64,000 nt of DNA from Strongylocentrotus droebachiensis. Taxonomy: Eukaryota > Echinodermata > Echinoidea > Camarodonta > Strongylocentrotidae. Below, piece by piece: positions 12,851-23,830 of the stretch. A program made the translations under genes and the position numbers. The stretch lies in contig JAVYIG010001810.1 of the NCBI GenBank assembly GCA_035222895.1, positions 1-64,000 of the forward strand, written 5' to 3'. Each line of letters starts with the position of its first letter. The first letter of the stretch is position 1. Under the pieces are notes generated by a model. That model did no database searches, was not told where the DNA came from, and saw nothing but the letters and a program-made list of their open reading frames with translations.

Positions 12851-14279
12851 AATCAGATAGTTAGGCATTATATTGGATCATTTATCCTTTCCTTCAAAAG
12901 GAATGTTGCTTTATACTGTAGCACATAAACAATGCTTTTTAATTGGCAATATTTCAGTTCAGTACGCTTGTTATTAATTTCATCAAACATTAAAAAGTAA
13001 AAGGGAGAAACACTGTCATTTGAAAATCAAAATGTAAGTCATAATAATTTCACTGTCTAACTATCTGAATCTTGTCAGGATCCATGTACGAGTTAGTGCA
13101 ATTCTTTTCTCTTCACTACAACCGCATTGATTTACTTTAATAGCATGTTACTAGGTACATCAATTGATGAGAAAAAGCAGCAAAACGCTTTAAATTTGTT
13201 GTAGTCTTAAAATTAAAGTTGCAAGTTTCCTAAAAAAGGGAATTTTAGAACACTCCTTCAACTGACATGCACGGACATTATACTTATTAATTTCCATACA
13301 TTAATGTCTTTGTAATGCATGTTACCAAACAAAAAAAAGTATCATCAACCATTTTTGTCATTTCCTGTGCAATTATTTTCACATCCTGGCTTAACAGTAC
13401 ATAAACAGTGCTCTTTCATTTTGAATATTTCAGAAAAATGCATTTGCATTATGATACATGCAGGTATAGTTGGTCAAGTAAGAATATATTTACAGCATGC
13501 TCACAATGAATTCATTAAATCGCCATTGAATCTAAAAGGTATGTTATACCTCATTGTATATTCAGAAGGAACAAGTGTGAGTGTGTTTGTTGCATATGAT
13601 TCTTTCTTGGTACCAAAGCTGTAATAATTGCATATTTGTGATTCAGCATAATACTTTGTTCATTACAACAACAAAAATGTCATAATTTTCCAAAACGGTA
13701 GTGTAAAGAATAATGTAAGATTGAGGTGAAGGGAAAAGTACTTCAAGATTGTTACATATATTCTCTATACGTATCAACTAAAATGTAAGTTTTCAAATGA
13801 GATACTATTTTGTCCCCAGATGAAATAAGTAATGGATCTTTTTTGTTAAATGTCAGCAAATGATCTAAATGAACATGTGTTCGGGTATATCAAATCTTGT
13901 ACATGTAGTTTCTATAGCTAATATAGTTTGGAGGACTCAAAGATAGAAAAACTGCTGATTGATTAATTATCCTTCTTTGTACTGTTCAAAACATAAACAT
14001 AATCAATTTAGTAACAGACTAAATTAGATAATGTGTAGAATATTTTAAAACTAATTAAGTTAATTGTTAGCTGGGTGGGTGATAAGGGTGGGTCGTATTT
14101 CGTTACATTAGGGATGGTAGGGGATATTTGAATAGATTTTAATGCTTTTTGTTAGTGTTTTTTTGTTTAATTTAATTTAATTTGATTTAGTTAAGTTCAG
14201 TACAAGTACAATGTTTTTTTTTATATTTATATATTTTAATTATGACTTACTATTTTGTTATATCATTACTTATTATAGT
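12851..14279. other. AT-rich DNA, no gene seen
   Basis: An open frame at 13319-13624 shows no recognisable domain and no coding-like composition. Nothing else was supported. Confidence 0.5.
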
Positions 14280-14455
14280 ATCATTATATATATATTGGAC
14301 TCCATGGAAGAACAGAGCCATTAGGTTAATGGCTCTGAAATGGACTATCCAACCGTTTTATCATTCTATCATTGTTATATAAGTCTTTGATTTTGTTATA
14401 TTGTGTTATTGTTTTTTATGATGATTTTCGGAAATAAAACAAACAAACTATAACC
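14280..14455 (+). mobile_element. 3'-end fragment of a non-LTR retrotransposon
   Basis: A perfect hairpin (CAGAGCCATTA at 14313-14323, loop GGT, TAATGGCTCTG at 14327-14337) is followed by ACTATCCAACCGTTTTATC and a GGAAATAAAACAAACAAAC tail. This arrangement of a short stem-loop, AT-rich stretch and AATAAA-type tail resembles LINE 3' UTRs of marine invertebrates. No coding part is preserved. Confidence 0.45.
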
Positions 14456-15338
14456 GGCAAGGAAAGGGAAATTTAGTAGATGCCAAGAAAGTATTTCCAA
14501 AGCAATTACACATCTCTTATCCTGTAATGTATTTTTTGCGTCAATAAAAGCAAACGTGAGGGTTGTCCACATAACATCACAACTACCGAACAGTTTAATT
14601 GAAATTAACATACATATTAAATGTATATATGTGTATTATGGAATAACTTAGAAGATTTCATAATTTGTTATTATTATCCAGTTCATTACATTTTTACCAA
14701 TGTATTTCTTCAATATTTCTACTTTTCCTCGGAGCATATGCTGTGAACTAATGGATATTCCTTGTCAGTTCCATCATGTTATGTCAATGGGCTTACACTG
14801 TATGCGTGTACATGTCCTTTTTGCAATGTACATTTGCTACGAAAATGTCAACAATATTGTTTGAGATATAAAATATAGAGTTAACAAGTGAATTATTCAT
14901 ACTCCTTGTAAATGTGATTTTTTTGGGATGCATTTTTTTGTAACTTAAGAATGAAAGGTTGACTGGGTGAATTAGGGCCCTTTTAGAAATAAATGTACAT
15001 GTAGTTGTAACGTTTTCAATGGAATGAAAGTTTTACGGTGTAATTGTTGAAATCAAGAATTTTAAATCCTGTTTTCATGTTCTCACAATAGTTGTGTTAA
15101 AATTACAATAAGAAAGTTCAAACTTGTAAAAATATGCCACCTTGAAAATGGACTAGACTGAATAATTTTGAATTTGTAATATCTATGACAATTATCAACT
15201 GCTTCAAATTATGAACCACAGCATTAAGGGTGGTTTGAAGTGGAACTTACATGATTTGCATATTTAATATAGAAATTTAAACTGTAAGCTAACTTTGGCA
15301 GACAACACCAAATTCATTGAAAACTTTACTGTGAATAG
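14456..15338. other. AT-rich DNA, no gene seen
   Basis: No supported feature. Confidence 0.5.
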
Positions 15339-15562
15339 ATGAAGATGATGATGATAATAGTGACGATGTTGGTGGTGATGATGATGGAGATAATGATGGT
15401 AGTAGTGGTGATGATGATGGTAGTAGTGACGACGATGATGATGGTAGTGATGATGGTGGGAGTAGTGATGATGATAATGATGGTAGTAATGATGGTGGTG
15501 ATAATGATGATAATGATCGTAGTAGTGGTGATGATGATGGTAGTAGTGATATTAATAGTGAT
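15339..15562. repeat. GAT/GGT trinucleotide-type microsatellite
   Basis: About 220 bp of imperfect GATGATGGTAGT repeats. Open frames on both strands (poly M/V/I) are artefacts of the repeat. Confidence 0.85.
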
Positions 15563-15801
15563 GTAATGATATTTATACAATAATATTAAAGCATGTACTA
15601 ATAATATCCCACTCCTTAAAGCAATTTCCATTATCAAAAACAAGTAAACTTATACTTTTTAATTGTGCATTTTAAATTCAAATGTTTTGTATGACTGAAT
15701 CGAAATAAGTACATGTAACTACAGAAAAAAATAAACCTTGTCGTGCAATTCAACAGGCAGAGTCATCATTGCCATCACCAATGTCATCATCACCCCTCCC
15801 C

Positions 15802-15803
15802 TC

Positions 15804-15836
<33 letters not shown>

Positions 15837-15849
15837 CCTCCCCCCCCCA

Positions 15850-15890
<41 letters not shown>
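15802..15890. repeat. (CT)n microsatellite with C-run interruption
   Basis: Two CT dinucleotide blocks flank a short C/A-rich interruption near 15838-15856. Confidence 0.9.
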
Positions 15891-15891
<1 letters not shown>

Positions 15892-16074
15892 AAGGCCATA
15901 TAAATCACATGAAGATAAATGTTTGTCACATTTTAACACCAAGTTGATCGGCATTGATGACCAAATAATAATCACCATAGTTGTTCAAGTAATCAATGTA
16001 CGAGAAATTTTGTGAAAAATAGCTTAATATTCAGGTGGCTTAGTGAAATTACCGTTACTTGCCAGATCAAAAGC

Positions 16075-16845
16075 ACCAGTTTTGGTATAGTGCTTCCTTA
16101 GGACCTACTGAACGAGAGTAGGGTAGGAGCCTCGGCAAAAATATCATATAAGGGTGTGGGCGGGGGCGTCGCCTCGTAGACCACATAAAATTCATAAGGT
16201 AGTATAACATTGAGATTTGTAGTACAATCATAATTTTTGGTACAGGGCTTCATTAGGACCTGCTGAATCAGTGGCGGATCCAGGGAGTGGGGCCGGGGAG
16301 CCCGGACCCCCCCCCCCCCCTTGAGGTGAATTTTTTTTAATTTTCGACACCCCCCCCGACTACACCCCCCCCCCCCACACTGGGCGAATTTTTGGGAGCA
16401 AAACAAATTTAAAAAATAGTGCTCACTACCCCCCCCCCCCCCCCCTCCCCCTGGATCCGCGCCTGTGCTGAATGATGGTAGGGTAGAAGCCCCCGGCATA
16501 ATTATTCATATATGTGCGATTTGGGGCCCCATGGGTTTCACGAAAACCCAATGTTATATTATCTTATAAAATATTTTGGGGCTACGAGGCGACGCCCCCA
16601 CCCCACACCCTTATATGATATTTTTGCCGGGGATCCTACCTTAATATAGTTCAGAAGGTCCTAAGGGAGCCCTGTACCAAAAATGGCATTTTTACAGCAA
16701 CAAATCAATGTTGTAAAATTATTTGGGGGCTCCAAAAAGACGCTCCCGCCCCCACACCCTTTAATTGATTTTGTTGCCGGGGGCTCCTAGCCTAATATCG
16801 TTTAGTAAGTCCTAACGAAGCCCTGTACCAAAAATTGTGCTTTTA
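16075..16845. repeat. Palindromic array of about 150-bp units
   Basis: Four related units are present, the first two inverted relative to the last two. Shared landmarks are GGTACAGGGCTTC with AGGACC, CCCGGCA with TATATG or TCATAT, and GGGCGTCGCCTCGTAG or its complement CTACGAGGCGACGCCCCCAC. The second unit is split by an inserted MITE (16269-16465). The layout is foldback-like. Confidence 0.65.
16269..16465. mobile_element. hAT-like MITE with poly-C core
   Basis: A 197-bp element with termini CAGTGGCGGATCCAGGG and CCTGGATCCGCGCCTG. It is flanked by a perfect 8-bp duplication TGCTGAAT (16261-16268 and 16466-16473). It sits inside a unit of the surrounding array, so it inserted later than the array formed. 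The core is several long C runs. Confidence 0.85.
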
Positions 16846-16924
16846 TCCACCAAATAACGATAATCGATAAATTTGACTATATTCGGGTAGGGCCTATAGC
16901 GACTAAACAGCTTTGTAAAACTTC

Positions 16925-17030
16925 TTCGTTTCATTTTGTTGTTGTTTGTTCTTGTTCTTTCATTTCTCTTCTTCTTTCTCTTCTTTTTCATTTTCTTTTT
17001 CATTTTCTTTTTCTTTTTCTTCCCCAAGTT
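16925..17030. repeat. Pyrimidine-rich TTCTTT tract
   Basis: Low-complexity TTTTC/TTCTC sequence. The K/R-rich frame on the minus strand is an artefact. Stretch 17031-17700 holds nothing recognisable. Confidence 0.7.
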
Positions 17031-17699
17031 CAGAAATCAAATATGCACTGTATTATTCAAGATTATCTGGTAATCAAAGTTTGACATGGTACATTGCTGT
17101 CGATGTTGCTGTGGTCCGATTTGTCTCTACACTTTACAATGAATATGTCAAATAACGCTTCATAAAGTAAATGAGCCTGAAGAAAGAGACTATAAGCCAC
17201 TTGCGTAGTTCGATTTCTTTATTTGCGTTAATTGCAAAATAGTCAATAGAGGGCTTTTTCCACTTTAAACAACGGTACATAGTCTCATAATTCTGTCGCT
17301 GTAAAGTTGGAAGTAAAATATCCGAAGTAACTGAGACAAACCCCTTTTTTTTTCTTCAAATTTATCTTTAATTTTGTTTTGCAGATGAAAAATTTCGGGA
17401 TGGGTCGCATATCATGATTGTTGAATAATAACAACACTCTTTATCTCGATATTTCAAAGTGCATGTGTATTTACGTTTTTAATACCAATGGTTTAAAAAA
17501 AAGTGTACTTTCCGCTTTTTCTTGTTAGTGTCATAAACTTATCAATTGACTTCATTTAAACGAATTTTTCAAACAGTTTTGTTTGTTGCATGATGCCTAA
17601 TCTGCAAATTATTCATCAGGATAATCTTCCATTTAAAGAAAATATTTGTTCTTCTTGTTTTGAAATTTGAACGGTGGTCGTCTAATCGGACATATACAA

Positions 17700-18820
17700 A
17701 AGGAGCAGGGGTTCATTAATTGTTATTAATAACATCAGCTAAAACGGCCTATAGGGCTTAACTGCAGAATTATCCACCATCCATGATAATGAATTAGGGT
17801 TAGGATTAGGGTCAGTGACAGGGGCTGGGTTAGAAGTAGGGTTAAGCTAGGATTGGGGTAAGGTTAAGTGTTAAGACAAGGGTTAGGGGTATGACTAGGG
17901 TTAGGGGAAGAGTTTGGACTAGGGTTAGGTTTAGGACTACGGTTGAGGTTACAATTAGTGTTGTTATGTTCAACCCATGCAGCTCATTTTGGATTACCTA
18001 GAAATCCTTTTTTTTTAAGCAGGTTAAATTTAAGATTAAATAATTTGCAAATATTAATATATTGAGGATTGCCGTCTTTATCCAACTTTCTTTCACTGAT
18101 TATCAAAATTAACTATTTTTCAATCAAAATGCAATTGTTGATGAAAAATTCAAAAACAAATCCACACTGCTCCCCCCCCCCCCCCGTAACACGCATACAA
18201 CACAAATTATCCCCCCTTCTGAATTTGATCGCCGTAAAGTCGATCGATCGACACAATTAAGGAAGTGGCGGGTAGCATTTTAGTTATAACATCAGGCAAA
18301 ACACCTGTTTGGGCTAACTGCAGAATAATCCACCATCAATAATAATGATTTTAGGGTTGAGGTTATGGTCAGGGAGAGGGTTATTACTAGGGTGAGGTTC
18401 AGGGTTTAGAGTTAGGGTTAGGACAAGGGTTAGGACTAGGGTAAGGTTGCGGGATAGATCTAGGGTTAAGGATTATATCTAGGTTTAGGACTAGGGTTAA
18501 GGTTACAATTAGTGTTACAACTTGTTTTACGTTCAACCCGTTCAGCTCGTTTCTGATGATTGATAAATTCAGTTTTTAAATAGGTTCAGCAAGGATGAAT
18601 TAATTTGCAAATAGTAATCAATGAAGATTGAACGATCTTGTTTCCCCGATTATCAAACTTAACCATCTTTAATTAAATCTATCATCTTTAATTAAATCTA
18701 ATTGCAACTTTTAATAAAAAAAAGCATACCAACCGTGCCCCCCCCCCGTTAATACACATCCAAGCCCATCCAAGACACATAAACGGACACCAATCCCCCC
18801 CCCCCCCCGAGGCCAACTAG
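17700..18820. repeat. Tandem duplication of about 560 bp with telomere-like sequence
   Basis: Two diverged copies, about 17700-18255 and 18265-18820, share the same order of landmarks. First comes ACATCAG..AAAAC, then GGGCTTAACTGCAGAAT or its variant, then TAATCCACCATC. A 150-200 bp block of degenerate TTAGGG-like repeats follows, then CAACCC-CAGCTC. A C run and GTAACACGCAT or GTTAATACACAT close each copy. The TTAGGG-like blocks are at about 17800-17945 and 18350-18515. Confidence 0.7.
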
Positions 18821-19410
18821 CTATAAGTACCATTATTCATAAAGACCGCTATTTATTAGGACCACAATTTATAATTTGAGAAAAGGGTAATCATTCATAA
18901 GGATAGCCAATCTTAATCGAAGAGTGTCGCTATTTATCATTTGAGAAGAGAGTAGCTATTCATAAAACAGAATGAAGGTCGCTTTTTATAATGCGGAATG
19001 AGGGTCGCTATTCATAATACGAGAAGAGGGTCGTTATTCATAACACGGAATGGGGGTCGCTATTCATAAAAAAATTGAATAAGCAACAAAATGACAAGAG
19101 AGTTAATTGTTGACTGGGAGCACCCCTATGGCTGTGGCATATGTATTATGGAAAGCAACGCTTTTCTCGGATTATGAATATCGACCCTCTTCTCATATTA
19201 TGAATAGCGATCCTCATTCTGCATTAATTATAAATTGTGACCCTAAATTTATCTTATGAATAGCGGTCCTAGTGACCCCCAATATAAATTATGAAAAGCG
19301 ACCCTCATCTCACATTATGAATAACGGTCCTCATGCTTTTATCAATAGTTACCGCCTTCGTGTTTTATATATGCAGTTCGACGTTATGAATAGCGAGATT
19401 ACCCCCACAC
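18821..19410. repeat. Foldback repeat of about 30-bp units
   Basis: The left half (about 18821-19075) is a run of GGGTCGCTATTCATAA-type units. The right half (about 19165-19400) carries the complement, TTATGAATAGCGACCCTC-type units. A non-repetitive centre (about 19076-19164) separates them. The two arms can pair imperfectly over roughly 230-250 bp. Confidence 0.75.
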
Positions 19411-19837
19411 CCTCCCTCCCCCATCCTCTGGTGTTGAAGATGGGAGGCCTAACCAAATATTGAAGGGGGAAAAGACGGGGGAAAGGGAAAAATCAGAAAA
19501 TGGAAGAAAGGAAGATAAGAAGTGGAAGAGAAAGTAAAAAGGAGATGATACGACACCCTACGGGCCCCGTCCGACGCCCTGCAACTCACTTCCTACACCC
19601 CAAACTCTCGCTTTTGCTATGCTACATCATCGCATGCCCTCATTACAACATACAGAGCCACAAACTGACTTATACACACAATCGCTTTCCCTCTGTCGTC
19701 TTACTTCCATCATTATTCTTCTTTTCCATGTCTTCACAGTTCATCTGTTCCATTCTTCTCACGCCACCCCCTCCCTCTCTCTCCTCTTATGCATTTCTTC
19801 CTTCTTCTTTTTTTCTAACTTAACCCTCTCTCTTTAA

Positions 19838-20611
19838 CCCTAATCAGGCCGGGCTATTTGAGGTCTTAGTAGGGCCAGGGGGGGGGGGGGCATTATGCCC
19901 CCCCCCTATAAGATCTCGGCCGCGAAGCGGCCGATCGCCGCGAAAATTTGCACGCATGTCAAGTGAAGTGTATAGAATAATATGATAATTTCAATTTTTT
20001 GAAAAATTCACTCATTTGCATATTTATGGTAATTTATGCAAATAAAGTCATCAAATCACATTTTTACCCACAAATCATATATTATTCATATTCAAGCATT
20101 CTTTTTCTCTACAAATATTCATTAGACCATTCTGAATAATAATACAACAACAAAATTTGGAAGAGCCAGCTTATTCCTTATGTTATCTGTTGTTTTTATA
20201 ATTTCTTATGTATTTCACTGTTTTTTTAACTTATGTATTTCATTGTTTTTGTTGTTTTATTTCATTTCTTACTAAAATTCAACCATTTTGACTACCAAAA
20301 CAACCACATAACCTTTAAACAAGACCCAATAACCCATGTTTGATCTGTTTTGAGAAAAATGACTTTTCCATATGTTTTGTACACAAATCACGAAAATGAG
20401 CGATTTTCGAGCTGACATGCAAAGACAAAAGGTCGCGTGACCTTGTAACCGTAGGTCCGATTTTCAAAAAAATTCTTTTGAAAGTTGCGCAAGACTCAAA
20501 AGATAAAAGTCAGCAAGTGGCGGGGCGCCATCCATATGTGTTCCCGAGCAATCGGAAAAATCGTGGAGGGGGGGCCATAATGGCCCCCCCCCCCCCCCGG
20601 CCTTATTAGGG
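19838..20611. mobile_element. piggyBac-like non-autonomous element, TTAA-flanked
   Basis: A 774-bp element flanked by TTAA at 19834-19837 and 20612-20615. Termini are CCCTAATCAGGCCGGG on the left and the complement of CCCTAATAAGGCCGGG on the right. Both continue into matching blocks, CATTATGCCCCCC against GGGGGGCCATAATGG. TTAA duplication with termini starting CCCT is the signature of the piggyBac superfamily. Kolobok also uses TTAA and is the alternative. The AT-rich interior encodes no transposase. Confidence 0.8.
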
Positions 20612-20615
20612 TTAA

Positions 20616-22505
20616 ATTGATCTCTCCCTGACACTTTCTCTCTTTCAGTATTGTTCGATTATGTTTCTATGATATATCCTCATATATTGTGTGTGACTGT
20701 CATGAATTACATTATAGAATATGAATAGGCATTACATTTGCATTTTAATATGGTTCAAAATCAAACAAATCTTCAGTATTTACTTGTCACACACTCAATT
20801 AATCAGTCTCGATTTCTATTTAAAATATGAATATTCCTCACTTAACAATAATTATAAAAAATAATACTAATGACGAATCTATTCTATTTTTATCATCAAT
20901 TTGTTTGCAAGTATGGAATAAGTAATAACTTGTGATCTATTGTACTGTGTATTATTTGTACTTGTCTATATCTCTAAGTTTTGTTGAGAGGCTTTTTAAA
21001 ACTGAGCTTGTAAAACTAATGAAACCATTCTACTACTACCACTCCTACTATTACTACTACTACAGTCAGAAATATCAACATGCACACCAAACAAAAAATA
21101 AAGCACATACAAAACAGACTTTGTTTGGGTATTCCATGATGAATAATTTTAGTATAATACCTCCTACAAAATGTGAGGAAAAGTTGAGTTTTGTGACACA
21201 TGCTCCTACTAAAATTGCTTCACAATAGTTCCCAACATTAAATGAATTACTAACTTTAATCCTGGACCAATACTATACCTAACCCTAAATCTTGCTTAAA
21301 TATTAATCTAACCTTAACCCTAACCCTACAATTTTGATAAACTAAAGCCCGGAACAATTGTCAACACAGCAATTTTCGAATTGCAGCAAACCGACATCGT
21401 GTTCCTGAAATCATATTTACTACATGGTAATTTTTCTTCATTTACACTATTATATTTCAGCATGACCTATGTACAATAAAACCGGTCTGATTGTATATTT
21501 TGAATGGAATGTATAGCACTATTATCCCCACAAAAAATAGCAAATGTTATTGAAATAATGTATATATTTACACAGGTGATATATCAATAGCCTCATACAG
21601 AAGCTATGCCGTAAACATTTTTACAACTTTACAATGCTTTCATTTGTTACATATTTAATGTACATAGAGCAATAGCTGCAGTCAGGTTTAATACGCCCAC
21701 ACAAATATAGATGTGTTGCCCACACCTGAAACATAGCACAAGAGGTAATAAGGCCAGTCAAAGTAAATAATAAGAATGAAGTACCCGTAGGCACTTGGTC
21801 ACCTTTAAATTCAGAAAACTTACGTAGCTTTTAATAACTAGTTTGTGATATTTTACATGGTTACAGAAAAGAAAAGAAGCCATATAGGAATTTAGATGAC
21901 AGGGGACTAATAATTGTCACCTCTTATGTTTTAGTACAGTATTCAACTTTTGCAAGAAATAATTTCAAGGAGCTTGTATAGAATGGTAATCATCTTGCTA
22001 TCTAGCAACACATATCAGAAAAACCTGAACAAATAGTTAGGCAGGGGGTTACCAACTTTTGCATGAGCTATAAGACACTACATGTAATATATGGCTCCGT
22101 GGCGCCTTAAAGTGATCTCATTTGGTTCTTGTGTACATACACATCTTTAAAAAATAGTATGGTTGAATGCTCAATATTTTTGCTTGTTTGGGTTTATTTT
22201 TTATGTTAAAATCATCTTGTAATATAAGCTTATAAGTGGTATACCATAATCATTCTCATATCCTTTTATCATTATTCTAATCATTTTACAAACTATTTAA
22301 ATCACATATAAGGTTTATTAGTTGCAAGATGATTGTACACCTGAAGTTGACTTTTCCTGAATGCCATTACGATAATACCATCAAATAAATATTATCTAAT
22401 GGACTTTACATAAAGTGCTAAATAATAAATGCAGTTTTGGCAGAGATAAGGTGCTCAAAGGATCTCTTTCGGCACCCATTTCCTTCATCTGAGGCCTAAA
22501 ATAAA
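20616..22505. other. AT-rich DNA with minor repeats
   Basis: It contains a TAC-rich stretch near 21028-21063 and a CCTAAC/CTTAACCC telomere-like stretch at about 21276-21330. No gene is supported. Confidence 0.5.
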
Positions 22506-22568
22506 ATAATAATAATAATAATGATTCCGCTTTTATATAGCGTATGATGTCTCTAAGTGCTTTACAGG
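22506..22568 (-). mobile_element. LINE/SINE 3'-tail fragment with ATT repeat tail
   Basis: Read on the minus strand it gives CTGTAAAGCACTTAGAGACA, then CGCTATATAAAAGCGG, then an (ATT)n tail. The same AAGCGCTTAGAGACA..GCGCTATA..(ATT)n arrangement recurs at 29796-29868 and 37511-37574, so it is a dispersed retroelement 3' end. Confidence 0.65.
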
Positions 22569-23230
22569 TATATTATTACCCCGGTCATCAGATTCAGGCT
22601 TACCCGCACACTATGTATGCACATTCTCTACTCCCTGGGGATCATTCCAGCCAGGTGTCATTTTTACAAGTGCACACTTGCTCATCTTACCACATTAACT
22701 TTCGCATCCTACATACCGGTAGCTCTTTTCCATATTCGTAAGGAATTTTGTACATCATAGGGCCGGCAGAAATACATCTCACTTTTCAGAATACCTACGC
22801 TTATTCTTTGGGGTGAGGTTTTGTGAGGTTTCCTCTAACAATAGTGGATGATCGACCTTTCACAAAAATTTGTAGTATAATGAAACAAATGGATATCCCA
22901 CATTTATCAAACTACACACCCTATTTGTTTAACTTGTATCCTCTTAAATTGTTTGCTCTAATTCAAACCCAAATTAAATATCATCAAAATACAGTGATAT
23001 TGAGTTCTGTAAACTCTTACAAATTACATTTTTTCAAATTTGTGTAACCTCCAAGAAACTTGCAAATTATTTTAAATAATTAAAACCTTTAGATATAAAG
23101 TGTGAAATTTTATAGTCATAGGTTCTGAAACTTCTTTGTAAGAAATCAAAATATAGCGCTCTTTTCGATTGCCACAGCAGGAGCTTTTTTTCAATTCAAC
23201 ACTAGTGAACACATATTTTTTTATACAGTA
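22569..23230. other. AT-rich DNA, no gene seen
   Basis: Short open frames only, with no recognisable domains. Confidence 0.5.
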
Positions 23231-23249
23231 GGTTTGCGGTTGCACCATG

Positions 23250-23830
23250 TGTGAGAGAGAGAGAAAGGTTTGAGGAGTCCTGAAAAGGACTCTGACTCGG
23301 TAATCTTTCTTGGACGAGTGTAGTCCTGAAAAGGACTGTTTGTTATCTTTCTTAGCATATAGTTCTCAGGAGAACTATAGCGCTTGGAGAGGATGAGTGG
23401 CTCGACGTTTCGAACAGGTTGACTATCCGTCGTCAGGAGTGGAGAATAGCTGGCGTGCGTGAGCTTAAGTCACCGGGGTGCGGACGTCAGGGAAAAATAG
23501 TAGTAGACCGTGTCGGCTTCAGTCATCGGGGAGTGGGCATGGATGGTCGGCTGGTAATTCGTCTGACTGTCCGCCTGGGCTGGAGGCTCCGGGTTGCGGA
23601 CTTAGGAGAGTTTCGAGTCGATGAGTGGGGGGTGCTGTCGGCGAGACGCTGTGTGTGTCCCCGACGTAGGCGGCGTTGTAGTCTGTTGTCGTCTGCTGTG
23701 CATTGTAGCTGTGAGGCTGGCGGCTGCTTTGAGGGTTCGGCGGGTGGCGGTGGTTAATGTACGGGTGGAGGAGAAGTGACCGGGTACTTGTTTTTTTACT
23801 CGAGACAATTAAACATTCAAAATCTATTCA
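23250..23830 (-). mobile_element. GC-rich structured repeat, possibly a Penelope-like terminus
   Basis: A 300-bp GC-rich segment (about 23440-23770) stands out from AT-rich surroundings. On the minus strand it leads into CTCCTGACGACGG, then GTTCGAAACGTCGAGCC. A perfect 12-bp-arm hairpin TATAGTTCTC-CT-GAGAACTATA follows (about 23359-23382 on plus). Two copies of AGTCCTTTTCAGGACT come next (near 23275 and 23322). CTGANGA...GAAAC is the conserved-core pattern of hammerhead ribozymes found in Penelope-like elements, but stem pairing was not established here. The coding potential of the GC-rich part is unproven. Confidence 0.4.

Noticed and set aside
15339-15643. Met/Val/Ile-rich frames on both strands
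   Set aside because: They come from a trinucleotide microsatellite.
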